Below, piece after piece: positions 24,029-32,412 of a stretch of DNA of 35,851 nt. Origin of the DNA: Natrialba hulunbeirensis JCM 10989 (GTDB taxonomy: Archaea > Halobacteriota > Halobacteria > Halobacteriales > Natrialbaceae); contig NZ_AOIM01000039.1 in the NCBI RefSeq assembly GCF_000337575.1, forward strand, positions 2,325-38,175, written 5' to 3'. The position numbers and the translations under genes are program-made. Numbering within the stretch: the stretch's first letter is position 1; each line of letters begins with the position of its first letter. A model generated the notes under the pieces. It was not told the origin of the DNA. It did not search any database and saw only the letters and a program-made list of their open reading frames with translations.

Positions 24029-24057
24029 GGAACCATAGACTTATACCCGATGGTTCC
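24029..24057 (+). promoter_or_regulatory. Inverted repeat bracketing the TATA box of the lipoprotein gene
   Basis: GGAACCAT (24029-24036) and ATGGTTCC (24050-24057) form a perfect 8-bp inverted repeat. The 13-nt spacer contains the TATA box TTATAC (24041-24046), itself 23-28 nt upstream of the ATG at 24069. A dimeric repressor bound here would block TBP. The position is directly visible; function is inferred. Confidence 0.6.
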
Positions 24058-24068
24058 AACCCACGAGT

Positions 24069-25238
24069 ATGCGCCGCCGCCGGCTCCTTTCGACGGGTGT
24101 TGTTGTCGCGCTCGCAGGCTGTGTCGCAGTCCCTGCGGACGAAGACGAAACCGACGAGCAGACCGGCGAGAAGTACATCACAGACGCGATCGAGACCCGT
24201 ATCGCGCTCACCGATCTTCAGGCACGACGACGGGTGACCGTGGAGACACCCGACGAGACGACGACACAGGTCGAGGAGATCTACCGCAAGCCGCCGGCCG
24301 AGAAGCGACGCGCAGTTCGTCGGTCTGACGACGATGACCCGGCCGCGGGAACGGTGTCAGTCACGAACCGAGAGATCACCTGGGACTATTATCCCGAAGA
24401 GAATCTCGTGATGAAACGCCACCACCCGAACCGGGTCGTTGCCGACGGGCCGCGACTCGCACTCGAGAGCCTCCGTGAAAACTACGACCTCAGCTACGAC
24501 GGTCTGGATACCGTCGACGACCGCGACGTTCACCGGATCGAAGCGAGTCCGATCGACCCTGCGGGCGACGATGCCGGGCGTTCCATCGACCTGCTGGTCG
24601 GCGAAACGGTGTATCGGATTCCACTCGAGACGGTCTCCGAGTCGGAGTTGGACGAGGCCACCGTCTCGCGGACGGTCTGGATCGACGACGAACGCCGGTA
24701 TCCGATCAAGGAGCGCGATGACGTCCGAAGCGGCGATGGTGAGTTACTCCATCGGCTGACGGTGACCTACGAGGGGCTCGAGATCGACGCTGGTCTCGAT
24801 CCCGAGACGTTCGTCTACGAACCGCCCGAGGACGCCGAAGTCGTCACGATCGGACTCGAGCCGAGCGGAATCTACGACTCGCTCGAGGCGGCCGCGGCGG
24901 ACGCACCCTACGACCTCCCCGACCCCGACGTGCCAGCACCGTATGAACTCGACCGGGTCACCCTCGTCGAGAAGGAGCGACAGAGCGGCCCCACAACGAT
25001 GCTGTGGTATCTCGACCCCGAACGACCGGAGCGCGAACTCTACGTCGCCGTCCGAACCGATCCCCGGTTCAATCCGGACGCACTCGAGGAGACTGCGGTG
25101 AACGGCCACACGGCCTACCGTCGAGAAGGTCGAATCGACAGCCTGTTCTGGACCTGTTCGGCGCTGAGTTACGAGGTCTCGAGTGCGACTGGCGAGGAGT
25201 CGCTTACCGAGGTCGCGTCGTCGGTTGGCTGTCCGTAG
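24069..25238 (+). CDS. Lipoprotein with LolA-like N-terminal and DUF4367-like C-terminal regions
   Basis: This 389-aa protein opens MRRRRLLSTGVVVALAGC, a twin-arginine type signal with lipobox (Cys18). It is expected to be lipid-anchored outside the membrane. The middle (about 35-260) reads like the beta-rich LolA/RseB-like fold: TRIALTDLQARRRVTVETPDETTTQVEEIYRKPP, later RTVWIDDERRYPIKERD and LTVTYEGLEIDAGLDPETFVYEPPEDAEV. The last 110 residues form a separate domain (PAPYELDRVTLVEK to SSVGCP), with Cys363 and Cys388 perhaps disulfide-bonded. A related domain ends the truncated protein at 35471. The role is unknown. It is leaderless and its promoter is bracketed by an inverted repeat. Confidence 0.78.
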   Translation: MRRRRLLSTGVVVALAGCVAVPADEDETDEQTGEKYITDAIETRIALTDLQARRRVTVETPDETTTQVEEIYRKPPAEKRRAVRRSDDDDPAAGTVSVTNREITWDYYPEENLVMKRHHPNRVVADGPRLALESLRENYDLSYDGLDTVDDRDVHRIEASPIDPAGDDAGRSIDLLVGETVYRIPLETVSESELDEATVSRTVWIDDERRYPIKERDDVRSGDGELLHRLTVTYEGLEIDAGLDPETFVYEPPEDAEVVTIGLEPSGIYDSLEAAAADAPYDLPDPDVPAPYELDRVTLVEKERQSGPTTMLWYLDPERPERELYVAVRTDPRFNPDALEETAVNGHTAYRREGRIDSLFWTCSALSYEVSSATGEESLTEVASSVGCP

Positions 25239-25342
25239 CTGCTGGACCATGGCGGAGACACGAAGTGGTGTGGTGCGCTGTGGTGCGGTGTATTGCCACC
25301 AACCGACAGCACGAGCACAGATACTGGCGCGACCGGTACCGG

Positions 25343-25346
25343 TATA
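25343..25346 (+). promoter_or_regulatory. TATA box for aroA
   Basis: TATA in the context GGTATAGG, 25-28 nt upstream of the ATG at 25371. The preceding ACCGGTACCGGTATAGG stretch is again hexamer-like low complexity. Confidence 0.5.
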
Positions 25347-25370
25347 GGCCGGCCGGCCCACACCCCGAGC

Positions 25371-26666
25371 ATGAACGGTACGAACGTCACGATCACGCCC
25401 TCGCGCGTCGCGGGAACTGCGCGAGCGCCCCCCTCGAAGAGCTACACGCACCGGGCGATTCTCGCCGCCGGCTACGCCGACAAGACGACCGTCCAAGACG
25501 CCCTCTGGAGCGCCGACACGCAGGCGACCGCCCGTGCCGTCGACCTGTTCGGCGGCAGCGTCGAGCGCCAGGACGGCACGCTCGAGATCGACGGCTTCGG
25601 CGGCCGCCCCGGCGTCCCCGCGGACGTCATCGACTGTGACAACAGCGGGACGACGATGCGCCTCGTCACCGCCGCGGCCGCACTCGCAGACGGGACGTCG
25701 GTGCTCACTGGCGACGAGTCGCTTCGCTCACGTCCACAGGGACCGCTGCTCGAGGCCGTCGCCGATCTCGGCGGCGAGGCGGCGAGCACCCGCGGCAACG
25801 GCCAGGCACCGCTCGTCGTCACCGGTCCGCTCTCGGGTGGCGAGGTCTCGATTCCGGGCGACGTTTCCTCGCAGTACATCACGGCCTTGCTGATGGCTGG
25901 TGCGGTAACCGAAGAGGGACTCGCAATCGAACTCGAGACGGCACTCAAATCCGCACCCTATGTCGACATCACGCTCGAAGTGCTCGAGGCGTTCGGCGTC
26001 GAGGCGCGCAAAACGGACACTGGGTTTGCGGTCGAAGGCGGCCAGACCTACGACGCAACCGGCGGCGAGTACGCCGTTCCGGGCGACTTCTCGTCGATCT
26101 CCTACCCGCTCGCGGCGGGCGCTATCGCGGGCGACGACGGCGTTCGCATCGAGGGGGCACACCCGAGCGCACAGGGTGACACCGCCATCGTCGACATCGT
26201 CGACCGAATGGGCGCAACTGTCGACTGGGATCGAGCGGGCGGAACGATCGACGTGCGAACGGGTGCACTCGAGGGCGTCGAGGTCTCGGTGGAGGACACG
26301 CCGGATCTGCTGCCGACTATCGCGACGCTCGGAGCCGTCGCCGACGGAGAGACACACATCACGAACGCCGAGCACGTCCGCTACAAGGAGACCGACCGCG
26401 TGAGCGCGATGGCGGAGGAACTCGGGAAGCTGGGCGTCGAGACGACCGAAGAACAGGACTCGCTGACGGTCCACGGCGACGAGTCGGTACTCGAGGGCGC
26501 AACCGTCGAGGGCCGGGGCGACCACCGGATCATCATGGCGCTCGCGCTGGCGGGGCTGGTCGCGGAGGGCGAAACGACGATTCGCGGCGCGGACCACGTC
26601 GATGTCTCGTTCCCTGGCTTCTTCGACATGCTGGCGGAGCTCGGTGCGAGCATCAACCGGGCGTGA
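25371..26666 (+). CDS. aroA: 3-phosphoshikimate 1-carboxyvinyltransferase (EPSP synthase)
   Basis: This 431-aa enzyme makes EPSP from shikimate-3-phosphate and PEP, the sixth shikimate-pathway step. The phosphate- and PEP-binding motif [11 protein letters not shown] (Lys/Ser) lies at 19-29. NSGTTMRLV follows near 90, [10 protein letters not shown] near 120, [11 protein letters not shown] near 165, [10 protein letters not shown] near 308, and YKETDR near 340, all hallmarks of EPSPS. The start at 25371 matches the family and the TATA box. The frame continues upstream to 25293 through repeat-like sequence, which is rejected. The BASS transporter follows 56 nt later on the same strand. Confidence 0.96.
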   Translation: MNGTNVTITPSRVAGTARAPPSKSYTHRAILAAGYADKTTVQDALWSADTQATARAVDLFGGSVERQDGTLEIDGFGGRPGVPADVIDCDNSGTTMRLVTAAAALADGTSVLTGDESLRSRPQGPLLEAVADLGGEAASTRGNGQAPLVVTGPLSGGEVSIPGDVSSQYITALLMAGAVTEEGLAIELETALKSAPYVDITLEVLEAFGVEARKTDTGFAVEGGQTYDATGGEYAVPGDFSSISYPLAAGAIAGDDGVRIEGAHPSAQGDTAIVDIVDRMGATVDWDRAGGTIDVRTGALEGVEVSVEDTPDLLPTIATLGAVADGETHITNAEHVRYKETDRVSAMAEELGKLGVETTEEQDSLTVHGDESVLEGATVEGRGDHRIIMALALAGLVAEGETTIRGADHVDVSFPGFFDMLAELGASINRA

Positions 26667-26722
26667 ACCGCCTGTAAATCGAGGGCTCTTTCACACCGAG
26701 CGACCGAGTACTCGACGACTGA

Positions 26723-27556
26723 ATGGAGACCGTTCCGATCGGCGCCGCTATCGATTCTCTGACGATTTTCTTCGTGCTCACGACGATGCTGTCGATGGGA
26801 CTCGAGTTGACGCTCGAGGAGATTCGGGCGTCGCTTGAGCAGCGGCGGCTGCTCGCGCGGGCGCTCGTTGCGAATCTGGTGCTCGTGCCGCTGCTCGCGT
26901 TCGGACTCGTCCTCGCCGTGCCGATGCGGACCGAGTACGCGATCGGCCTGGTGCTGATCGCGATCGCCCCGGGCGCGCCGTTCGGGCCGAAACTCGCCGA
27001 ACTCTCGCGGAGTGATATCGCGTTCGCCAGCGGGCTCATGGCCGTGCTGGGCATCGTGTCGGTCGTCTCGATTCCGCTCTCCGTGAGCGTGCTCATGCCC
27101 GCGGGCGTCGCCGTCGATCCGATCGCCATCGCGGAGCTGGTGGTCGTGGCCCAGCTCGTGCCGCTCCTGCTTGGGCTGGGTATTAACGCGCGCTCGGCAG
27201 GTCTCGCAACGCGGCTGTATCCGCCGGTCCAGCGGCTCTCGACCGTTTCCCTGATCCTCCTGATCGCGTTGCTGGTGGCCGTCAACGGCGAGGAACTCCT
27301 GGGGCTGGTCGGGACCGGGACGCTGTTCGTCTCGGTCGTCGTCGTGGGGAGTTCGCTGCTGCTCGGGTACGCATTCGGCGGCCCGGCGCGCACTACGCGG
27401 GAGGTGCTCGCGACGACGACCGCGGCGCGAAATGCGGCCATCGCGCTCCTGATCGCGACGGCGAGCTTTTCGAATCCGAGCGTGCTCACGATTATCGTCG
27501 CGTTCAGCCTCATCAGTCTCGTCATGTCCGTGCTGCTGGCGGGCGAGTGGCGATAA
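26723..27556 (+). CDS. Bile acid:sodium symporter (BASS) family transporter
   Basis: This 277-aa membrane protein has roughly 8-9 hydrophobic helices. LTIFFVLTTMLSMGLELTLEEI (about 13-34) is the N-terminal BASS signature, and AIAPGAPFGPKLAELSRSD carries the conserved loop. TTTAARNAAIALLIATASF near the end matches the second sodium-site repeat (EvgxqN/ARNxAxA-like). It is shorter than many bacterial members but typical of archaea. The substrate is unknown. BASS members move bile acids, pyruvate or other organic anions with Na+. Its position between aroA and aroC suggests, weakly, an aromatic or keto acid. Large open frames on the opposite strand are shadows. Confidence 0.83.
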   Translation: METVPIGAAIDSLTIFFVLTTMLSMGLELTLEEIRASLEQRRLLARALVANLVLVPLLAFGLVLAVPMRTEYAIGLVLIAIAPGAPFGPKLAELSRSDIAFASGLMAVLGIVSVVSIPLSVSVLMPAGVAVDPIAIAELVVVAQLVPLLLGLGINARSAGLATRLYPPVQRLSTVSLILLIALLVAVNGEELLGLVGTGTLFVSVVVVGSSLLLGYAFGGPARTTREVLATTTAARNAAIALLIATASFSNPSVLTIIVAFSLISLVMSVLLAGEWR

Positions 27557-27686
27557 TCGGCAACGTGGCTGACCAGTGGTATATCGGATCTCACCCCGTC
27601 TATCGGGGGTACAGCGCGATCGAGAACACTCGCGACAGCGATGGCCGCTTGTGTCATGCGACTTCAAACCAGACCACCGGCAGGAC

Positions 27687-27690
27687 TTAT
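27687..27690 (+). promoter_or_regulatory. TATA-like box for the phosphatase-superfamily gene
   Basis: TTAT (in ACTTATTG) is 25-28 nt upstream of the ATG at 27715. This supports that start over the longer open frame beginning at 27547. Confidence 0.45.
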
Positions 27691-27714
27691 TGTCGGGATG
27701 ACGAATACCAGGTT

Positions 27715-29169
27715 ATGCTCCAGGAGTCGGTAGAACGACGACTGCTCGAAACACAACGGGAGCGCGGTCATCCCACCAGTGGCGACGGGAACGTCAGTGA
27801 GGGAGCCGGCAGTGGTGGTGGCGCTGGCGACGGTGAAGACGCTGACGAGGGCAGAGAGGCTGGCGAGGGAGGATACTGGTTCCCTGCATACGACAGCTAC
27901 TGCGTCGCCAACGTCCCCGAAACCGCGCTCTCGCTACTTTCACACTCGAGTTCGGACGCCTTCGAGCACCGACTCCCGGAATCCGTCTTCGACGGCGTCG
28001 ACCTCGACGGCATCGACACCGTCGTCCTGTTCCTCCTCGACGGCTTCGGCTACGAACACTGGACGCGCGACTATCGCGACCACGAGCTGCTCGCCCGGAT
28101 TACTGACCAGGGAACCGTCACGCCGCTCACCTCGATCTATCCCTCCGAAACCGCCGCAGCGATCACGACCCTCCAGACCGGTGCGCTGCCCGTCGAACAC
28201 GGCCTTCTCGGCTGGTTCCAGTACCTCGCATCCGCCGACCAGGTAATCACGACGCTCCCGTTCCTGACGACGAGCGGCGAGCCACTCGAGTCGGCCGCGC
28301 CAGCCGCGGATCCAGACGATCTGTTCGACGCCGAGCCGGTGTACTCCCGGGCGGCCGACGAGGGAATCGACAGCTACGCGATTCAACCCGAGGCATATGC
28401 GGAGTCGGGTTACAGCCGCGTAAGTACGGCCGGCGCAGAGCGGATCGGCTACGGCGATCCGGCCGAGCTCGCGGCGACTATCCGGGAAGTGTGTGAGTCG
28501 TCTGGGTCGGGATCAGAGTCGTCGGCGACATCGGCGCGGACGCCGACCTACGTCTACGCCTACGAACCGACCATCGACGCGGTGTCTCACGTCGAAGGGA
28601 CGACAGCCGACCGGTACCAGGACGAGCTCGGCACGATTACGACGCAGCTCCAGCAGGAATTTGTGGCGGCACTCGAGTCCTCGGTCGCCGAGCGGACGCT
28701 CCTGCTAGTGACGGCAGATCACGGACTCGTCGATACCGTACCGTCGGAGAACATCGAGATGGAGGCCTGGGAGGACTGGCCGGCCATTCGTGAGTCGTTC
28801 CGGCGCGACGAGCACGGCGAGCCGCGGCTGCCGACCGGCAGTCCGCGAAACGCCCACTTCCACGTGCAGCCTGATCGAGTCGCAGACGTTCGGGAACGAC
28901 TCGCGGCCCACCTCGGGGACGAGGCGATGATCGTTACTCGTGAGGAGGCACTGGAGCGCGACCTGTTCGGTCCCAGCACGCCGTCGTCGCTGTTCGACTC
29001 GCGCTGCGGTGACCTGCTCGTCATCCACCGCAATCGCGGGCTGTCGTGGCCGCTGCCGGGCACCGACGAGAGTGCGGTTGGGGACCAGATCGGCCTGCAC
29101 GGCGGGCTCACGCGCGAGGAGATGCTCGTCCCGCTCGCGGCGGTGCGACTGGATTCGCTTCGCGGGTAG
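27715..29169 (+). CDS. Alkaline phosphatase superfamily (nucleotide pyrophosphatase/phosphodiesterase-type) enzyme
   Basis: This 484-aa protein has the full metal-site set of the family. Asp109 is in LFLLDGFGYEHW. The nucleophile Thr146 is in SIYPSETAAAITTLQTG. Asp and His are in TIDAVSHVEG, and TADHGLVDT and HGGLTREEML supply the remaining ligands. These enzymes cleave phosphomono- or diesters using two Zn or Mn ions. A glycine/acid low-complexity stretch lies at about 18-53 (GDGNVSEGAGSGGGAGDG), before the conserved YWFPAYDSYCVANVP. There is no signal peptide, so it is probably cytoplasmic. It lies between a transporter and aroC. The substrate is unknown. The ATG 27715 is chosen from the TATA spacing. 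Confidence 0.87.
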   Translation: MLQESVERRLLETQRERGHPTSGDGNVSEGAGSGGGAGDGEDADEGREAGEGGYWFPAYDSYCVANVPETALSLLSHSSSDAFEHRLPESVFDGVDLDGIDTVVLFLLDGFGYEHWTRDYRDHELLARITDQGTVTPLTSIYPSETAAAITTLQTGALPVEHGLLGWFQYLASADQVITTLPFLTTSGEPLESAAPAADPDDLFDAEPVYSRAADEGIDSYAIQPEAYAESGYSRVSTAGAERIGYGDPAELAATIREVCESSGSGSESSATSARTPTYVYAYEPTIDAVSHVEGTTADRYQDELGTITTQLQQEFVAALESSVAERTLLLVTADHGLVDTVPSENIEMEAWEDWPAIRESFRRDEHGEPRLPTGSPRNAHFHVQPDRVADVRERLAAHLGDEAMIVTREEALERDLFGPSTPSSLFDSRCGDLLVIHRNRGLSWPLPGTDESAVGDQIGLHGGLTREEMLVPLAAVRLDSLRG

Positions 29170-29170
29170 G

Positions 29171-29205
29171 GTGGTGGGTGGTAGGTGGTAGGTGGTGGGT
29201 GGTAG
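29171..29205. repeat. Heptamer tandem repeat GTGGTRG x5
   Basis: Five contiguous heptamers (GTGGTGG, GTGGTAG, GTGGTAG, GTGGTGG, GTGGTAG) start right after the stop of the upstream gene. After ATTCTGG there are two more diverged units (GTGGTGA, GTGGTAA). The G-rich strand could in principle form a quadruplex. It is located 126 bp upstream of aroC. Confidence 0.88.
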
Positions 29206-29330
29206 ATTCTGGGTGGTGAGTGGTAACTGTCTGGAATGGGACTCGACTCGAGTACCACCGACCACCGGCAGCGGCGAAAATTCGCAGGGATCCTGCAGGG
29301 CTAAGTGTCCGCGTCTCCGAGGGGGAGCCA

Positions 29331-30482
29331 ATGAACGGCAATCGGTTCGGTCGCCTCTTTCAGGTGACCACGTTCGGCGAGAGCCACGGCGAGGCGATGG
29401 GGTGTACCATTTCCGGCTGCCCCGCCGGTCTCGAGCTCTCCGAGGAGGATATTCAGGCCGATCTGGACCGGCGCAAGCCGGGCCAGTCGATGATCACGAC
29501 CAGCCGCGGCGAACCCGACGACGTTTCGATCAAGTCCGGGATCCAGGACGGCTACACCACCGGCACACCGATCGGACTCGTGATCCAGAACAAGGACGCG
29601 CGCTCGGGCAAGTACGAGCCCTTCATCACCGCGCCGCGGCCCTCTCACGGGGACTTTACCTACTCGGCCAAGTTCGGGACGCGAAACTGGGGCGGCGGCG
29701 GTCGCTCCTCGGCACGGGAGACGGTCAACTGGGTTGCGGCGGGCGCAATCGCGAAGAAACTGCTCGCACGTGAGGGGGTCGAACTCAAGGCCCACGTGAA
29801 CCAGATTGGCGACGTCGAAGCGCCCGAGGTGAGCTTCGAGGAGATGCTGGAGCACTCCGAGGAGAACGACGTGCGCTGTGTCCACCCCGAAACGGCCGAC
29901 GAAATGCAGGCACTGATCGAGGAGTACCAGGAGGAAGGCGACTCGATCGGCGGTTCGATTTACTTCGAGGCACAGGGCGTTCCCGTCGGACTCGGCGCAC
30001 CGCGTTTCGATTCGCTCTCGGCGCGACTCGGACAGGCGATGATGGCGGTGCCGGCGACGACGGCGTTCGAGTTCGGCCTCGGAACGGAGGCCGCGGAGTG
30101 GACCGGCAAGGACCGAAACGATGACTGGGAGTTCGATGAAGAAGGAAACCCGACGCCCGTCGAGAACGACCACGGCGGGATCCAAGGTGGCATCAGTTCG
30201 GGCGAGCCGATCTACGGCGAGGTGACGCTCCACGCACCGACTTCGATCCCGAAGAGCCAGCAGACCGCCGACTGGGAGACCGGCGAACTGAAAGAGGAGA
30301 AGGTCATCGGCCGCCACGACCCCGTTCTCCCGCCCCGCGGCGTGCCGGTCGTCGAGGCGATGCTCGCGCTGACGCTGGTCGACTTCATGCTGCTCTCGGG
30401 CCGGCTCAACCCCGACCGCGTCGACGACCAGCCCGGCGAGTACGATACCGACTACCACCCGAGCAACCCGCAGAACGAGTAG
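29331..30482 (+). CDS. aroC: Chorismate synthase
   Basis: This 383-aa enzyme converts EPSP to chorismate using reduced FMN. The signatures are intact: FQVTTFGESHGEAMGC (10-25), RRKPGQS-type DRRKPGQSMI, GGGRSSARETVNWVAAGAIAKKLL, and GGIQGGISSGEPI. The C-terminal PVVEAMLALTLVDFML follows. MNGNRFGRLFQ is the expected N-terminus, so the ATG at 29331 is chosen. GAGGGGGAG just upstream could act as a purine-rich ribosome site, suggesting a leadered mRNA. The PHP gene follows 99 nt downstream. A 537-codon open frame on the opposite strand is a shadow. Confidence 0.96.
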   Translation: MNGNRFGRLFQVTTFGESHGEAMGCTISGCPAGLELSEEDIQADLDRRKPGQSMITTSRGEPDDVSIKSGIQDGYTTGTPIGLVIQNKDARSGKYEPFITAPRPSHGDFTYSAKFGTRNWGGGGRSSARETVNWVAAGAIAKKLLAREGVELKAHVNQIGDVEAPEVSFEEMLEHSEENDVRCVHPETADEMQALIEEYQEEGDSIGGSIYFEAQGVPVGLGAPRFDSLSARLGQAMMAVPATTAFEFGLGTEAAEWTGKDRNDDWEFDEEGNPTPVENDHGGIQGGISSGEPIYGEVTLHAPTSIPKSQQTADWETGELKEEKVIGRHDPVLPPRGVPVVEAMLALTLVDFMLLSGRLNPDRVDDQPGEYDTDYHPSNPQNE

Positions 30483-30581
30483 TCCCGGGCCGTTTGCAGT
30501 CTTTTCTGGACGATGACGATTCACAAAACGAGTACGTACGTCGGTCACAACACCTAACCCATCGTTCGCCGTGTCTCCGAT

Positions 30582-31364
30582 ATGCACGACTTCCACGTCC
30601 ACTCGAACTACTCGGACGGGAGCTTTCTTCGAGGCATGGTCCGCGCCGCCGAATCCGCCGGCCTCGATGGTATCGGCTTCGCAGACCACTGTAACGTCGC
30701 CGACCGAACCGGTGCAAACGGCATGCGCACACTGTACGGCTTCAATCTCGATCTCACCTACGAACGCCGCCGCGAGGGCATCGAGCGCGTCCGCGAAGAA
30801 ACGTCGATTCCGGTCTACGACGCCGTCGAAATGGACTACAACCCGCGCGACGAGGCCGAAATCAAGGCCTTTCTCGACGACGCTGGGTTCGACTACAGTA
30901 TCGGCAGCGTCCACACCGTCGCCGGCGAAAACGTTCAGATACCCTCAGCGTTCGCCGATGCTACCGATGCTGAACTGAACACTGTCGTCGACGACTACTT
31001 CGACACCCTCGTCTCGCTCATCGAATCCGAGCTGTTCGACATCGCCGCCCACGTCGACCTGATCGAACGCACTCCGCCACTTCGGGGCCGCGCAACCACA
31101 GACCACTACCGCCGGATCGCCCAGGCGTTCGCGGACTCGAGTACCATCCCAGAACTCAACGCGGGTCGGGCGCTCACGGATGCCGAAATTGTCCACCCGT
31201 CGTCGACGTTTCTGTCGACGCTGCGGGAGTACGACGTGCCGTTCACGGTGGGCTCCGACTCACACCGCCCCGGAGAGATTGGCGAGCGGGCGACGTTCCT
31301 CGAGGAGTACGCCGCCGAACTAGGTCTGGAGCCGGTCGCGCCAGCGACGGTACTCGAGTCGTAG
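30582..31364 (+). CDS. PHP-domain phosphoesterase
   Basis: This 260-aa PHP superfamily protein has nine metal ligands in place: His5/His7 and Asp12 (FHVHSNYSDG), Asp35/His36 (FADHCN), Glu83 (DAVEMDY), His111 (GSVHTV), His157 (AAHVDLIE), and Asp226/His228 (GSDSHRP). This is close to the HisJ-type histidinol-phosphatase and related PHP hydrolases, which use a trinuclear metal centre. Histidinol phosphate is one possible substrate, but no his genes are nearby and the assignment is open. It is cytoplasmic and follows aroC. The promoter is weak (CCTAACC near -27). Confidence 0.85.
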   Translation: MHDFHVHSNYSDGSFLRGMVRAAESAGLDGIGFADHCNVADRTGANGMRTLYGFNLDLTYERRREGIERVREETSIPVYDAVEMDYNPRDEAEIKAFLDDAGFDYSIGSVHTVAGENVQIPSAFADATDAELNTVVDDYFDTLVSLIESELFDIAAHVDLIERTPPLRGRATTDHYRRIAQAFADSSTIPELNAGRALTDAEIVHPSSTFLSTLREYDVPFTVGSDSHRPGEIGERATFLEEYAAELGLEPVAPATVLES

Positions 31365-31439
31365 TCTCGACTGCGGTCGGAACCTGGGGGAAGGGAGTCC
31401 GGTTCGTGGGCACTACGAAGAGGCCGCGCGCTGGCTCCG

Positions 31440-31868
31440 CTATTGCTCCGGACCGACGACTTCGACAGTGATCCCAATCGGGTCCTCGCAGTAGAGCGCG
31501 TAGTAGCCGCCGGCGTACGGGTGTTGGTCATCGTAGAGAACGGTCGAATCCACCCGTTCGCGGATGCCTGCGGTGAGTTCGTCGACCTGCGCTCGGGACG
31601 CGGCGTGGAACGCGAGGTGGTCCAGTCCCGGCGCGTGTCGGTCGAACGTGTCGTCGGTGTCGGTCTCTTTGAGGACGATGTAGGTCGGACCGTTGATCCA
31701 GGAGCGGCCACCCGCCCACTCGTTTTTGGGTTCGTACTCGAGTGCACCGAGCAGCCAGTCCCAGAAGTCGACCGCCAACTCGAGGTCCGTGGTGCAGAGT
31801 TCGACGTGGTGGAGTTGGCCGGCGTATTCGGGTGTGGCGTGGTCGGGTGCGGTGTGTTCGGTGTCCAT
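31440..31868 (-). CDS. VOC (glyoxalase/bleomycin-resistance) family protein
   Basis: This 142-aa protein has the vicinal-oxygen-chelate fold in two beta-alpha-beta repeats. LHHVELCTTDLELAVDFWDWLL (19-40) is the first. GLDHLAFHAASRAQVDEL (81-98) and YYALYCEDPIGITVEVV (122-138) form the second. Candidate metal ligands are His21, His84 and Glu136. It could be a glyoxalase-like lyase, a dioxygenase or a resistance protein; the substrate cannot be deduced. It is convergent with the PHP gene. The start codon lies 2 nt from a perfect inverted repeat (31871-31905), so specific regulation is likely. Confidence 0.85.
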   Translation of the reverse strand: MDTEHTAPDHATPEYAGQLHHVELCTTDLELAVDFWDWLLGALEYEPKNEWAGGRSWINGPTYIVLKETDTDDTFDRHAPGLDHLAFHAASRAQVDELTAGIRERVDSTVLYDDQHPYAGGYYALYCEDPIGITVEVVGPEQ

Positions 31869-31870
31869 GC

Positions 31871-31905
31871 GCGTTCATTGCGTCGAACTGTCAACCAATG
31901 AACGC
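31871..31905 (-). promoter_or_regulatory. Perfect 10-bp inverted repeat at the VOC gene promoter
   Basis: GCGTTCATTG (31871-31880) and CAATGAACGC (31896-31905) are exact reverse complements separated by 15 nt. They lie immediately upstream of the VOC start (31868) and cover the expected TATA position. A dimeric repressor site is likely; the protein is unknown. Confidence 0.65.
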
Positions 31906-32006
31906 CCCGGTGAGCAATGAGGGGAAGACGCGTCAAAGAAAATGGCAGTATGTTTATGTTGGTGTTGAGACATCACGACTAATGGGGCCTCTTCGAGCGA
32001 ATCGCT

Positions 32007-32180
32007 GTGACGGACCTGCAGTTCAGACTGATACTCGGGACTGCGACGGTCGGATACGCGTGGACCCTCGTTGTGGTCGTTCGGATGGTCGGGCAGGACG
32101 ATGGCGTCCGTCTTGGGTCACTTGCCGGACTCGTGGTGGCAGCGGGTCTCGGGTATGGAGTATACAGGCTGCTCCGATGA
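32007..32180 (+). CDS. Small two-helix membrane protein
   Basis: A GTG-started 57-codon frame encodes a peptide beginning MTDLQFRLILGTATVGYAW. It has two hydrophobic segments (about 7-25 and 38-53) joined by the charged loop RMVGQDDGVRLG, and it ends YGVYRLLR. Codons favour G or C in the third position, unlike the competing frame from ATG 31982, which is Arg/Cys-rich. An in-frame TAA at 31980 rules out a longer form. TTTATGTT (31953-31960) could be the promoter. The family is unknown. The following 232 bases contain only the upstream region of porA. Confidence 0.55.
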   Translation: MTDLQFRLILGTATVGYAWTLVVVVRMVGQDDGVRLGSLAGLVVAAGLGYGVYRLLR

Positions 32181-32412
32181 GTGTCTCACGCGCGCTCGTT
32201 TTCAGCGCAAATCGTGACAAATACCGGACTGTATAGGGGGCAAAAATGTGGACAATTCTGCACAGTTACGCCCACTTAGTAATGATTGTTCGTAGGGGTT
32301 AGCCGGCCGAGTATGGATTCTTCACGATAGATCCTTGGTAATCTATAGCAAAGGCTTTAGGGCAAGTGGGGCAAATCTCCGCTACGGTTGGCCCACCGGC
32401 CACTGATTTACT

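Noticed and set aside
26381-27667. 428-codon and 334-codon minus-strand frames
   Set aside because: They are shadows of aroA and the BASS transporter; composition is Arg/His/Gln-rich without domains.
29301-30914. 537-codon minus-strand open frame
   Set aside because: It is the shadow of aroC and the PHP gene, both of which have full catalytic motifs; long antisense frames are usual in GC-rich DNA.
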